Shown here one piece after another: positions 10,752 through 22,041 of a stretch of 64,000 nt of DNA. Made by a program: the position numbers and the translations under genes. Source of the DNA: Schistosoma haematobium (lineage: Eukaryota; Platyhelminthes; Trematoda; Strigeidida; Schistosomatidae); contig NW_026137023.1 in NCBI RefSeq assembly GCF_000699445.3, forward strand, positions 18,501 through 82,500, in the 5' to 3' direction. The notes beneath the pieces were generated by a model. That model was not told where the DNA came from. It saw nothing but the letters and a program-made list of their open reading frames with translations, and did not search any database. How positions within the stretch are numbered: position 1 is the first letter of the stretch; every line of letters begins with the position of its first letter.

Positions 10752-12469
10752 TTATTGTAACCCAGTTATTTACACTCATCTATGTCGTCTAATGTCAAAT
10801 GCATTTAGATATATCTTAGATATTAATAATCGATAAGCGATTATCGCTCATGTATTCGTAAACTTGATTCTAATGTATATTACATATAAAGGTTAAGAAA
10901 ACAGACAAGATTTTGTCATTTAATGAACACAGATCTAATAATTTTAGATTTAAAATAATGTGATTACCGTTCATGTTTTAGTAACACATTTGTAAACTAT
11001 CTAATAATAGTACATTTTAGTAAATTTTAATAGGAATATTGCAATATATTGAAAATTCTAATTTGCTCGTTAGGTCAATAAGTTTATGAGAACATTTATT
11101 AGTGATTATCATTACGAAGATGAATGTGATTAAAGCTGATAGGAAAATTGAAAATGCAAAAATTTTGTGTCAATGAAATACATAGTATGAGAATTGAATC
11201 TTGTCAATTGACATAATAATAATAATGATAATAATAATAATAAGGAAAATGGATAATAATAACATATTAAATGTTCATTGATACAGATGACCTAATTCAT
11301 ATTTATACGTTTAATGTCGATAGATATTTGTTGAGTCAGTCAGACGACGTAGGCTTGTTCATTTACACTTCATGAAACTGATATTTCAAATGCTTGTGAA
11401 AAATGGTTACATTCGTTATGTCTAGATATAGTTCAGGTTTCATATTACGGCGGTTAACAATATTCACACATGACTGATTAAACACACTAGTTCTTATTAC
11501 GACCAAAAAATTAATTTTAAAATACAGAACTACAAATAATTTACAAGTGAAAATAATGAACCGTTTCAATGGACTTTTAAAATTAACCGCATTGAAATCT
11601 GACGTTTTCTAATTCTCGTTAAGAATGACCAATTACAAAATAAACGTTCACTAAATATTAAGTGCCTTTTTCGGAAAATTTATAACTACTTTCATGTACT
11701 GTCAAAGTCGGTTCATTAAATGATGGTCTACGGTTGCTTCACCTGAATTATACATATTTCAACCAGTAATTTACCATGATGAATTATTGATATGTTGATT
11801 TGTTTCTCCGATTAACAGACCATGTGTTACTAAAAAAACTTATGCACACACTTCGGTAATAATTTGTTTATTAATTGGGTATTCAGCATTAGACAACCGA
11901 CCGAATTCAGTAATCACTATTATCAAATATTCAAATCGATTTTCAGTTCCCTTTTTCACTCAACTTTCTTTTACGTGATACATATAAGTACTCGTGACAT
12001 TAAATCACTTGATCGGAAATCAAAAATTTATCCCAATACACATTCACTAACAGTAGGATTGCACTTAAGTTGGTGTTTTTTTCTTAAAATGTCTAAATTT
12101 CTTACAAGACTAAGATTACACAAAAAGATTTATTCACTATCGTTAAATTTCAAATGTAAAAATCAAAATTCTGACATCCAATCACAGCTCCAGATGCCAT
12201 TTCAATTTCAACTAATCAGATTGCAAAGATGAACAGTTTACGACCAATTACAAAATGATTAAAGGTGACAAAATGTTTATTCATTATCACTTGAGCACAC
12301 ACTTGCAAAACGAGTACACCAATCACCGATCGCTAAATTTTTCTTTCACACCATACAATTTTTTAGAAATGGGTGGTAGGGAATCTTAATTGCCGTGGGC
12401 TTAATGTCAACCGAACAATGCAACCAAAGGTCACTGAACATGCGCCTATATAGCTTCAAAATCAATGTG

Positions 12470-12694
12470 TTTCAAATGATCCAATCAACTTGGGAGATAG
12501 AAAACCATGTTCATCGATAGCGAAGCATGTAATTGAAACGAGGCACAAAATTGATATTATTACAGCTTTTAAAACTATGTATAGAAATTGTCAAGGACGA
12601 ATTCTCAAATTTATTAAAGCCTTGTCTATTCGTAAATTTAAACCCCTTTACGTATAAAAAACAATTTGTCGTAACCTTGGATTTACCTTGGTAA
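12470..12694 (+). mobile_element. PLE-C: decayed GIY-YIG remnant in the spacer
   Basis: Translated pieces such as SSIAKHVIETRHKIDIITAF and FIKALSIRKFKP follow the same order as the PLE endonuclease C-terminus (HLLDTGHTIDIPHAF... and AEAIMIKKFKP in PLE-A), and a final LPW-like stop lies at 12683-12694. The frame is lost after the KFKP motif. This copy has four C where the P2 copy has five. It is much more diverged than PLE-A and PLE-B, and no ribozyme is visible. Confidence 0.6.
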
Positions 12695-13017
12695 TCCTTA
12701 AGTCATTCTATGGCCTGGGTTAACGCTACAATTTCTCATTCATTCTATACGATGTAAAATTGTTTCTTTCCCCTTTGTTCCTTTTTATTTGAACTTTCAT
12801 CTAATGGACCTTTATTAATTTCATATAAAAATGCCCTGACAAGTATATGTTTGACCAGATTATCCGAAATGTATGGCGCAAATACATCACATTTTCCAGA
12901 TCAACTCCGTCTTCTCATTATTCTATCGAAAGATGATTAGTCGCAACCAAGACATTCAAGCAGACTAGAGCACAAAAACATTCAGAAAGTCTGAGAGTCG
13001 AAAAGAAGAGTTGTTGC

Positions 13018-13229
13018 GTGTGAGTCAGATGAATACCCCTTTGGTAAAGATAATTTCATTAGTCTGGATTCAGTGCCTACATCTGTTGTATTTACATTCG
13101 TTCGACATCCTGGTAATATCGATTAGTTATCCATAGTTGTGTGAGGGGTATTGTTTGACCTAATAAATTACTTCTGATTTTTCTAGTTGACCATTATTTT
13201 TCAAACATTTTTGGCTTACCAAGTAAGTG
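13018..13229 (+). repeat. Dispersed repeat, copy in P1 spacer
   Basis: Shares scattered but clear identity with 29678-29973: GTGTGAGTCAGATGAATACC, TAGTCTGGATTCAGTGCCTA, CGACATCCTGGT, and GTTGACCAT near the end. This copy lacks about 60 bp and a GATT tract that the other has. Type of element unknown. Confidence 0.7.
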
Positions 13230-15230
13230 TGTAATTCAATTGCTCAAAACCTTTTGCACTCATAAGGTATCTCATACTTTGGAATCCATCGATTAAACTG
13301 TAAACCAAAACAAACGGAAAAGAATTTCAGACTAGGGAACACTACGAACGTTGTTTCATTTGTAGTTGAACCAAACTGCACGGATAAACTAATATATCTC
13401 CGTGTAGAACATATCAGATTCAAGCATGGTCGATGGAGTAGTGAAAATTAATTTGAGTCACCTGATTATTAGAAATTCACTCATTAAATTAATGACTTAT
13501 ATATGAACAGTAGGTTCGCGAATTCGTTGACACACTAATGAATAAACAGTACACATTGAAATTTATTTCCCACAACGTTTATTATTATTTCAAACAATCA
13601 GTGATAATCTCACTTTGATCAAAAAGTGTATGTACTGTTAGTTATTCTCCTTTACTGAAATGAATTGCATCAATTATCGTAGTATTTATGTTTGACCCAC
13701 TCGTCTGACCTTATTCTATAGTGATTTTGTTCAGTTCAATGTCCATTTTGTTATTTCAAGTCAGTTCAAGTTGTTTGTTTACTCATTTTCAGTACGGGAA
13801 GTGATTCATTACAATTTTGGGTGTTTTTTCCTTGAGAAGAAAATCTATGGAATTAAATACTGCAACTCCATATTGTCCGCTTCACTTTGATCAATTAGGA
13901 ATTTCAGGGTACTTAACACGGTCATCATTTCTTACCATTCCACTTTACTTATTTACAATATTATTGGTCAAGAAGTAAACCATGCCTCTATTGTTGTAAC
14001 CAGTGATTCTAGAAAATAAATGAATAAATCTATGTGTGTGTGCAAACCGATTGAATATCATTATTTGGTTTTCATCTGACAATCTTCAATAGATCTCCTC
14101 ACCTCATCTCATTGATTTTGTCAAACTACACATACATTCTCAACAAAACTCCTAGATTAAGCAATACACGAACTGTCATATGGATCATCGATTGACTGAT
14201 TGGGTTAAAAATTATTACACTAATGTGGAAGATGGAGTGGAAATGTGTAGACGAAACACAGGAAATCAGTTGAAAGTTTAATGATACATAGAAACGCATG
14301 ATTGATGAGGGGCGGATTGAAGAACTGATTATAATATCAATATCACCATAAATTTGAGGAACCACGCCAAAAAATGATTGACCAGTCAGCATGAAACTTG
14401 GTGATGAATCACTAAACACTGTAACAATGGAGTTTGTGATGTGATCAAGAATTACTAGAACCAAGTAACAGTTGGCTTCGCTCTGAATGACAACTGAAAT
14501 AATTCAGAACACAAAGAAGAAATTCACATTAAATTGTCATGTTCAACGTACAGTTATTCGCGTCATTATACAAATAAACATATATTCAAACGCATTCGAA
14601 CCCATAATACTACTTCTGAAAAGACATCATATCGATAAAAATCTGCACTCAATCACTCACTCACTCGCTCGCACAGAGTTATTATCATTTCAATGTCCTT
14701 CTATTGATCAACGCATTACAGTTGACCGTCCCGAGGATTACTTTCATTATCGATTGGAATCTATTGAACACTTAGTGAATATCGACTGGGTGTGAGCTCC
14801 AGGTGAGTGTTTGTCAAACATCAATGGACTGTGTTGGTTCCTCCTACCGTTCAGCATACCTTGCACACTACACCCAACTCAAATCTTCTAAAATTACAAC
14901 TAGAATCGAAAGGGAATAATCTATATCCCACTCAACAAGAACAATGAAATATACGCTAGTAGAAACACTCTAGTTTACATGGAATTTCCATCAAAATCCT
15001 CTAGCGAGTTCTCGAGATATCTACGAGCGCTGATCGATTGAAAATTAGAGTCAGCGTAGACCGATATAACCCTTGTTAGAGCATACAACGGAAATCACTC
15101 CATGCTGCCAACAGGTCAGTTTATTTTCTCAACCCAGAACAGTTTACACAATTGGATACAATTCATCATTAAACAAAACACAGTTGGTTCCCTTTATGAA
15201 TTTAAATAAAGCAAGAACAAATATTGATGC

Positions 15231-15277
15231 AGAATAGTATGAATTCATTTTATTTCGAGGTTTCTCGTCAGCTGCTT
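15231..15277 (-). ncRNA. Hammerhead-like ribozyme, PLE-A copy 2, spacer side
   Basis: Same core and stems as 9630-9676, on the minus strand. It lies in the part of the terminus that belongs to the spacer. Confidence 0.6.
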
Positions 15278-15365
15278 ACAAACCAAACATTGTGATAGAA
15301 TTTTTACATTGAGATAGAGTGAAAACAAATGACATAGATGAGTGTAAATAACTGGATTACAATAA

Positions 15366-15370
<5 letters not shown>

Positions 15371-15414
<44 letters not shown>
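15371..15414. repeat. (AT)n microsatellite
   Basis: About 22 units within PLE-A copy 2. Confidence 0.95.
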
Positions 15415-15416
<2 letters not shown>

Positions 15417-15661
15417 TAGAACAGGTCAGAGGTCAAAAGGAATTAATTCGGGTTGGGTGGTGTAATAATGGAATTGAATAATCATAAGATAGGTTACGTA
15501 ATAATAATTAAATAGAATTTGAAAAGTTAAGATAATTTAGGAGGATCAGGTGGTGGAAATGTGTGAATGATAATGTGGTTTAAGACTTATGTAATAGGAG
15601 AGGAATATAAATATTTTAAAATAAATAGAAATAAAATAAAAATAATAATAATGATAAAGGG

Positions 15662-15955
15662 TTACCAGGGTAGTGATAAGTTAATTAAAGTCTCTTTTTG
15701 AATGCATAAGTCAGGTTTAAATTTTTTGATCATAATAGCTTCAGCAAAACGGAGGGTGGTCGTACTTCTTTGTCTATTAATAATTTTGAAAGCATGAGGA
15801 ATGTCGATGGTGTGCCCGGTGTCAAGTAGATGTCGAGCTATTGCACTGTTGAAAGCCATGGTCCCACGCAGCCTCAAGTTTTTGGAACATGCTCAGAAAT
15901 GCGGACATGCACTCTTCTCTCAGTTCTTCCAATGTATGTGTTTGGCACGTACATG
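15662..15955 (-). pseudogene. GIY-YIG remnant, PLE-A copy 2 (frameshifted)
   Basis: Same fragment as 10166-10459, but one base is missing in the T run near 15880 (five instead of six), so the open frame starts only at 15877 (71 codons) and the YIG part is out of frame. Confidence 0.8.
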
Positions 15956-15978
15956 TAAATTGGTAGATGCAGTTGGAG

Positions 15979-15980
<2 letters not shown>

Positions 15981-16045
<65 letters not shown>
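15981..16045. repeat. (AT)n microsatellite
   Basis: About 32 units; counterpart of 10069-10140. It accounts for the tyrosine/isoleucine repeats in nearby open frames, which are not genes. Confidence 0.95.
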
Positions 16046-16049
<4 letters not shown>

Positions 16050-16139
16050 TTATTGTAATCCAGTTATTTACACTCATCTATGTCATTTGTTTTCACTCTA
16101 TCTCAATGTAAAAATTCTATCACAATGTTTGGTTTGTAA

Positions 16140-16186
16140 GCAGCTGACGAGAAACCTCGAAATAAAATGAATTCATACTATTCTGC
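16140..16186 (+). ncRNA. Hammerhead-like ribozyme, PLE-A copy 2, arm side
   Basis: Plus-strand fold identical in core to 9630-9676. Counterpart of 9928-9974. Confidence 0.6.
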
Positions 16187-16403
16187 ATCAATATTTGTTC
16201 TTGCTTTATTTAAAAACACAGTTGGCAAGCATGTTTGAAAACAAAACATTAAAAACAACTGACCATTGTGTAACTATCATGTTCATAACTTGCGAATCGA
16301 ATGACGAAGTTTCGGGATGAGACATCACTAGAACGATTCCGCACATAGATCGGATGTTGAATTTCTGTAGTAGTTCATCAAAGTGCTTGAGAAGTTACGT
16401 ACT

Positions 16404-17129
16404 AAATAATATAAATAAAGCCAGAACAAATATTGATGCAGAATAGCATGAATTCATTTTATTTCGAGGTTTCTCGTCAGCTGCTTACAACCAAATATAT
16501 ATTAGAATTTAACATTGAGGCAAGAAATAGTATGAAACAATTGACATGACAGAAAGTAAAGAATTGGAATGACCTAGATTATCAATAACAACTGTATATA
16601 TATGTACATGCAAGAACTGGTCAGAGGTTATTTGCTGTTAGAATCAAAGGAACATTAAGGATGGGTGGTGGAATAGTTGAGTGGTGTTCAGAGACAGATA
16701 AGATAAATTGTGTGATGATTTTAGAGGTAGTGAAAGATTCATGGAATTAAAAACTGATAAGATGCGTTACATAATAATTGAATAGAAATTGAAAAGTTCA
16801 CATAATTTAAGAGGATCAAGTGATCGGAAATGTGTGAATGAAAGGGTGGTTTAAGAATTCGGTAATAGGAGAGGAATATAACACAAACTAAATATTTAAA
16901 AATAAATAAATAAATAAAATGACACAAATAACCAACAAAAAAACAAAAACGAAAAATTGGGTTATCAGGGTAATAGTAAGTTTATTACTGTCTCTTTTTG
17001 AATACATAAATCCGGTTTGAGTTTTTTATCGCTATCGCTTCACCAAAACGGCGAGCAGCCGTACTTCTTTGTCTGCTGGTAATTTTCAAAGCATGCGGAA
17101 TGTGGACACTTGACACCGGGATACCATCG

Positions 17130-17130
<1 letters not shown>
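16404..17130 (-). mobile_element. PLE-B, P1 right-arm copy
   Basis: Reverse complement of 8984-9712, with the hammerhead at 16438-16484. Bounded on its 5' side by the (AAT)n tract at 17131-17176. Confidence 0.75.
16438..16484 (-). ncRNA. Hammerhead-like ribozyme in PLE-B (P1 right arm)
   Basis: Minus-strand counterpart of 9630-9676; all core positions conserved. Confidence 0.6.

Positions 17131-17176
<46 letters not shown>
17131..17176 (-). repeat. (AAT)n microsatellite, about 15 units
   Basis: Counterpart of the 8-unit tract at 8958-8983; the expansion differs between arms. Confidence 0.9.
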
Positions 17177-18281
17177 CGATAACCTTTGTCATTCAATTAT
17201 CATTACAAATCCGAAGCGATCGGGAAATGCTCGTGCACAATTTCCAAAATCATCACAATAAGTAAATATCAAACTTCTACTGATCAAAATATTCATCTGA
17301 ATAGAAATGCAAAGACGTTCTTCCTTCTGTAGAGTATCACACGTTTATACCGTATTGAAACCATACTCAAGAAAGAAAATAGCTTTTCAACTAGTCCACA
17401 AATTTCTAACAGTTACAAATGAATTAACCGTAAAACACTTTCTATACCAAATCTATCCACACAAAAGTTTAACAAAAGCAATATGAGAATCGAGAATCCT
17501 CTCACTAAACAATTCAATCAGAAAGATATTACAATTTACATTAACTCCGCCTGGAGTCATCACATATTTTTCGAGCACACGGTTTACTAAATGTTATCCA
17601 AAATGTTTCGATGAATTCCGTGTGGCAGACAGAATAAACAAATGATTGAACAACTCAAAGAAATATTAAGAGAAACAAGTGTCGCATCGGAATAGACGAT
17701 CAATCAAATGATGTTCGACAGATCATATATAAAATTACCAAGTTGAGTAATTAAACAAGATTTGAATTCGATTATTCAATAATGGTGGGGAATTTCTGTT
17801 GAATATTGGTTAACTATATCCAACAGTTACCAACTAACTCCTGAACACATCAAAACAATTGTTGTCTCTAAACTCATGACAACCCAGCTAACAATTACAA
17901 TATGTATAATACCTTATTACCACCTATAGATAAGACGCATGATAATGCGTTGCAAGAGTCAATTTGTCAGGGTACTTACACACAATCTGTGATGGTAATA
18001 TACAAGTAGATCCAAACTTACAGAAATGTGCTTGATGAATTCATAAGAAATCATTCTGATTAGATATCCATCCTATTTGTTGTGTATTCATTCGTTAACC
18101 ATCTATCACAGTGGATCCACGACTGCCGAACATCAACCTGTCTCCTTATCATTATTTCGCATTTATAAATAGTCTCACCACCGATGAACACTATGTTAAA
18201 TCGACAATTTACAATTCTTTAATGTCTCATCGGTTGAATTTCTTAATTTCCACTCCCGATTGCATTTCAGTCAAATATTCA

Positions 18282-18796
18282 TGTTGTGACTTTATGGCCG
18301 GCTAGTTATCACGTGATTTATCCACCAGTCAAAATACGACTTATACAATCTTAGCACTGTGCCAAACCAATGTCGTTCGGCGGGTATGGGCAGCCTAGCG
18401 TCCTTATTGGTCCTATGTCCGCCTAGCTCGTCCACTTGAGTCCAGAACACCAATACCATCTTCCACTATGCCAATCATATATTTCAAACATACTGTATTT
18501 ATATATCAAACAAACAGACTGCAACGCACCACAAAATAGGAAATAACATTTGTACACAATAAAGCCAAAAAGTGGCTGTGAATGTGGGAGGCAGTAGTTA
18601 ATAAATTGAACATAGCCTAAGAACCGTAAATCGTACAATAATAATATATAGGTCAAAATAAAGCTTATAACAAGGGGAATATAGATATACATAATCTAGT
18701 TACTGAATATTTATACCATGAGAATATATAAATAATAATAGTACATTAATAAGTCTCAGACGTTACTCGCAACGTAATCTTCACTAGGATATAACA
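18282..18796 (-). mobile_element. Solo LTR (P1 right-arm copy)
   Basis: Reverse complement of 7336-7850, with the same flanking target duplication. It is not an independent insertion, because it shares the insertion point. Confidence 0.85.
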
Positions 18797-20036
18797 ATTC
18801 ACATATTCATGTAAACCACCGAAGTATACACCACACTTCCACAATTTTACCGCTCCATTATACAACTTACTACACATAAGTTCGATCAACACATCTTGAC
18901 AATATACGCTTAAATCAATATAACTGAGAACTCGTTCATTATGTAAAGTCGTCACGATTCCTAAATGATCAATCACTAGCAATGAAGATTCGACATGTGC
19001 ACCTCAATCCAACTGACTGATAACCTAATGATATTATCAAACTAGTTGACTTACGAACGAGAAAACATCGTCGAACAAATCACACATTCAAAAACAATTC
19101 TAACAAATCGTTCTCTAAATCATATTCGACAAAATACAACAGTCAACTGTACAAATTTCCACATACACGTTGAACACGAAATAAAACTCAATCATCAGTC
19201 AATTATTCTATTCTATTCTACCTACTCCTCATGATTCCTCCACCATTAACTAGGACATAGTTGAAATTGTGCAGAACAGGCAATGAAGGTTTACACAAAT
19301 GCTCTGTGAATAAGTCATTTCACAAACAAGTTAACAGGAAACAGAGTGAACCTATTCGAAAACAAAGATCAACATTATCATTATTATTATTATTATCATT
19401 GACATCATCATTCAAATTAGACCGTTTATTCTCTCCTATTTCCGTCACATGTGGTCATCAAGAATTTCAAGTTGACATCAACTCTACACATATATCGAAT
19501 ATGTATCATAAATGAAATATCAATGAAGCAGTTAATTACACAGAAATCACTAGAATAAATACAAATCAAACCAATTGATCACCATGATAAGAAATAAAAT
19601 TGACAAAGTTCTAACATATTTGTATTCAAAGTCAAGTATCATCCGTCATCCACACAACCAATTGTCCACGACGTTCATAAATTAATTCAAAGACAAAATA
19701 AGAGTTTTACAAAACCAACATTTAAATTTAATTATGTACAGTATGCAACAGAGTAGTCAATAGAGTAGTGAACATTTGAAACAAAGCAGTATTGAACAAC
19801 AGTCCACTTCAAATGGATTCGAAACAAAATGACTAACTGACAGACAACTTCACACACACGCACACACACCACGAATAGACAATAATGATGAAAAGGAAAA
19901 CAATCTTCGTCAGTCACAATACCTATACATAAATATGTATAAATTGAATTTACAATTGAATTTACTATTCATATGTGAATAGAATTGATGACAATCACAA
20001 TGGTAGTTCATGTGAAGATTGGCTTTCACCAAACAT

Positions 20037-21826
20037 TCAGCTTTTCGATGATGAATTCAGTTTCTCGGACCAATATTGCTTCTTCATCTGGAGAATTTCA
20101 ATCTTCAGATCTAGACACTTCATTTGCTTGTGAATCAACATCTCTGACAATGGGGTTCTCTCACATTCGGATCTACAAAAACAAGTCACAGTTTGAACAT
20201 CTGTTTATAATCACTAGGGCGATGTAGGAGACATGATATACATATGCTTATATATACATAGAAGTCGTCGCATATATCCTAATCATCAAATCTACTACAC
20301 CATATACACAACTGACAAACACAACTAAATAGGAATTTTCACTCGATACCCTCATATTCAGTAAGGATGCACACGCACACATACACAGGCACACCCCATA
20401 TTAACGACAATAATCAAGATATTGAGTGACGCACAACGTGGGACGAAGACACTTCAGTGAGATAGAACACCATTGAACGTAAGTGAACAGAGTACTGCTT
20501 ATTTGTCCGTCCGTTTTTCTGTCTATCTATTAGTCTATCTATCCACCTACCTCGTCGTGTGGTTCACTCACTGCTTGTGTGAATCAAATCCTACCGCTAA
20601 GTCTCGTTCTCACAGAGCTACAGTGACAGTCATGGTCATAAAAATCAGTGCACATTCTCATGATCACACAGCAAGCAGTGTGTAGCAGTCAGTCAGCTAA
20701 TCAGGAATATGTGGTGCTGGTGGTGAGAGTATAACAACAAAAACAACAACAACAACAACAACAGGAATAACATAAGGTGAAACGTGTCAGTTGAAAAGAG
20801 GTGTCCTACTTACGTGATACAATCCTTGGCATTTTCATCAAAATCATTCACGTCATTCGTGTTCGCCTGATTTCGCGTTCCACTCAACTCTGAACAGCTC
20901 TCCTCGTCCTCACTCCACGTTGATAAATCAATTGTTGCAGTCAGAGGAATGCGACTCGTTTGGTTGGATGGTGAGTTCGAGATATTCACTTCTTGAATAG
21001 GAGATACGTCTGTAGTATGGGTTTTCGCGACTCCGAACGAGACACATTGGAGAGGAGTCAGTAGCGCGACTCGGTTAGGGTTGATCGTCACCTCACCAAC
21101 CGTGTTGTTGTTGTTGATGGTGGTGGTGGTTGGTTGCAGCACTCCGGCATCATGTGGAATCACCAGTTGTTGAGACATGTGAGCTGTTGAGAATGCGTTC
21201 AGGATTTTTGGACCAGTTGTGTGTGGAGGATTCGGTTGCACATGGTTTGTAGGAGGACTGAGTGTTGATGTGGGATGTTTGGAGGTGATGGTTACCACTG
21301 GTGAGGGGTGAGTGTAGGCAAGTTGATTTGATGCACACTCGACTGATTCTCGGTCACCTGAATTCGATGAAAACAATTAGCACATGATTGGGAAAGGCGA
21401 ACTTACCGAGTCACTTTGTCCGTTCACGTTCACGTGTCGATTTTCATTGGAACTGGAGAGTGACGTGTGGTTGGAGGGATTTTCAGGTGAATTGGGATTG
21501 CTTTTCGACACTTCCCACTGATTGATTGTCGTGTTATTGAGTTTCTTCAGCATGTGCAGACCCTTTCGACGCAGATGAGTCCAGTTTCTTCTCGGCCATC
21601 CCTTCGAGTGTAAGTAATGTGCGAATTGCATCCACAATTGTTTCTGAAGAACTGCAGATGGACGACTCTTGTCTTTCCAAACATCTCGATATCTCAATAC
21701 CAATTCGGTTAATTCACTCGACTCCTCAGTTGTGTATCGTGTGACTGTGGTCTCTTTCGACGGTGTTAGTATTGGTGTTGATGGTTGTCTTGATGCACAA
21801 GCTGACTTCCGAGCTGTATTGATCAT
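20037..21826 (-). pseudogene. Myb/SANT-like gene, copy 2, frameshifted
   Basis: Exons on the minus strand: 21407-21826, 20814-21357 and 20037-20172, with introns as in copy 1. The run of five C in exon 2 is reduced to four (gggg on the plus strand at 21305-21308), shifting the frame so translation stops after about 161 residues. The product would keep the DNA-binding region but lose the acidic middle and the C-terminal helix. The Asn run is one codon shorter (four). Residues 43, 48 and 63 are Val, Asp and Gln. The same frameshift occurs in copy 5. A truncated DNA-binding protein could still be made, so 'pseudogene' is the likely rather than certain label. Confidence 0.7.
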
Positions 21827-22041
21827 AATCAAGCAACCTGTTTTGTGGTTGTGAAATGAAGAGAAATAATATTTTGAATGAGGGTGTGAGACAGACAGGT
21901 GACATGTTGAGAATTTTCTACCACCAATCGTATATCCTATGCACTGAATTACTATTGGTTGACTGTTGTTAGCTTGTTGGTGATTTAGTAGACAGTCAGG
22001 TAATGCTTGTTGGTTTGTGGTGTGTAGTGTGTAGTGTGGAA

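Larger units (their letters stand above)
1..10786 (+). repeat. Palindrome P1, left arm
   Basis: The sequence from the first base to about 10786 recurs in reverse complement at 15331-27108; base 1 pairs with base 27108. Long blocks match almost perfectly. Offsets change only at a few indels: a 967-bp direct-repeat unit present here but not in the right arm, about 1.94 kb missing here near 4097, a 12-bp loss near 6190, and different AT and AAT microsatellite lengths. The inner end lies inside a PLE terminus at 10786. The outer end is set by the window edge, so the arm may extend further left. The same unit recurs at 41668-51418. These blocks were compared by eye; no percentage identity was computed. 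Confidence 0.95.
9903..10786 (+). mobile_element. PLE-A copy 1, truncated at the spacer junction
   Basis: A PLE fragment with an inverted terminal segment at 9903-10068 (hammerhead on the minus strand), then (TA)n, a GIY-YIG remnant (10166-10459), a 3' untranslated stretch, a second (TA)n and the beginning of the right terminus. The match stops at 10786 inside that terminus, where the palindrome spacer begins. The complete version is at 15203-16213. Confidence 0.75.
10787..15330 (+). repeat. Palindrome P1 spacer
   Basis: 4.54 kb present once in P1, between the arms. The same sequence occurs in reverse complement as the P2 spacer (51419-55964); positions here plus positions there sum to about 66750. 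It contains a decayed PLE (PLE-C), a dispersed repeat (13018-13229), a short (AAT)n region near 11218-11240, and at its right end 128 bp of the PLE-A terminus. Frames at 11864-12232, 14126-14464 (minus) and 14487-14795 are unrecognised. The 112-codon one at 14126 is broken by a one-base indel in P2, which argues against selection. Confidence 0.9.
15203..16213 (-). mobile_element. PLE-A copy 2 with both inverted termini
   Basis: The most complete PLE-A in P1. Left terminus is 15203-15370, (AT)n 15371-15414, 3' region and GIY-YIG remnant 15415-15960, (AT)n 15981-16045, right terminus 16046-16213. The two termini of about 165 bp are inverted copies of each other, each carrying a hammerhead-like fold pointing outward. 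The arm/spacer boundary of the palindrome (15330/15331) falls inside the left terminus. Confidence 0.75.

Noticed and set aside
14126..14795. Pair of open frames in the spacer as host genes
   Set aside because: No recognisable motif, and the larger frame is broken by a one-base indel in the P2 spacer.
15801..16170. Open frames encoding long Tyr-Ile repeats
   Set aside because: They are translations of (TA)n microsatellites.
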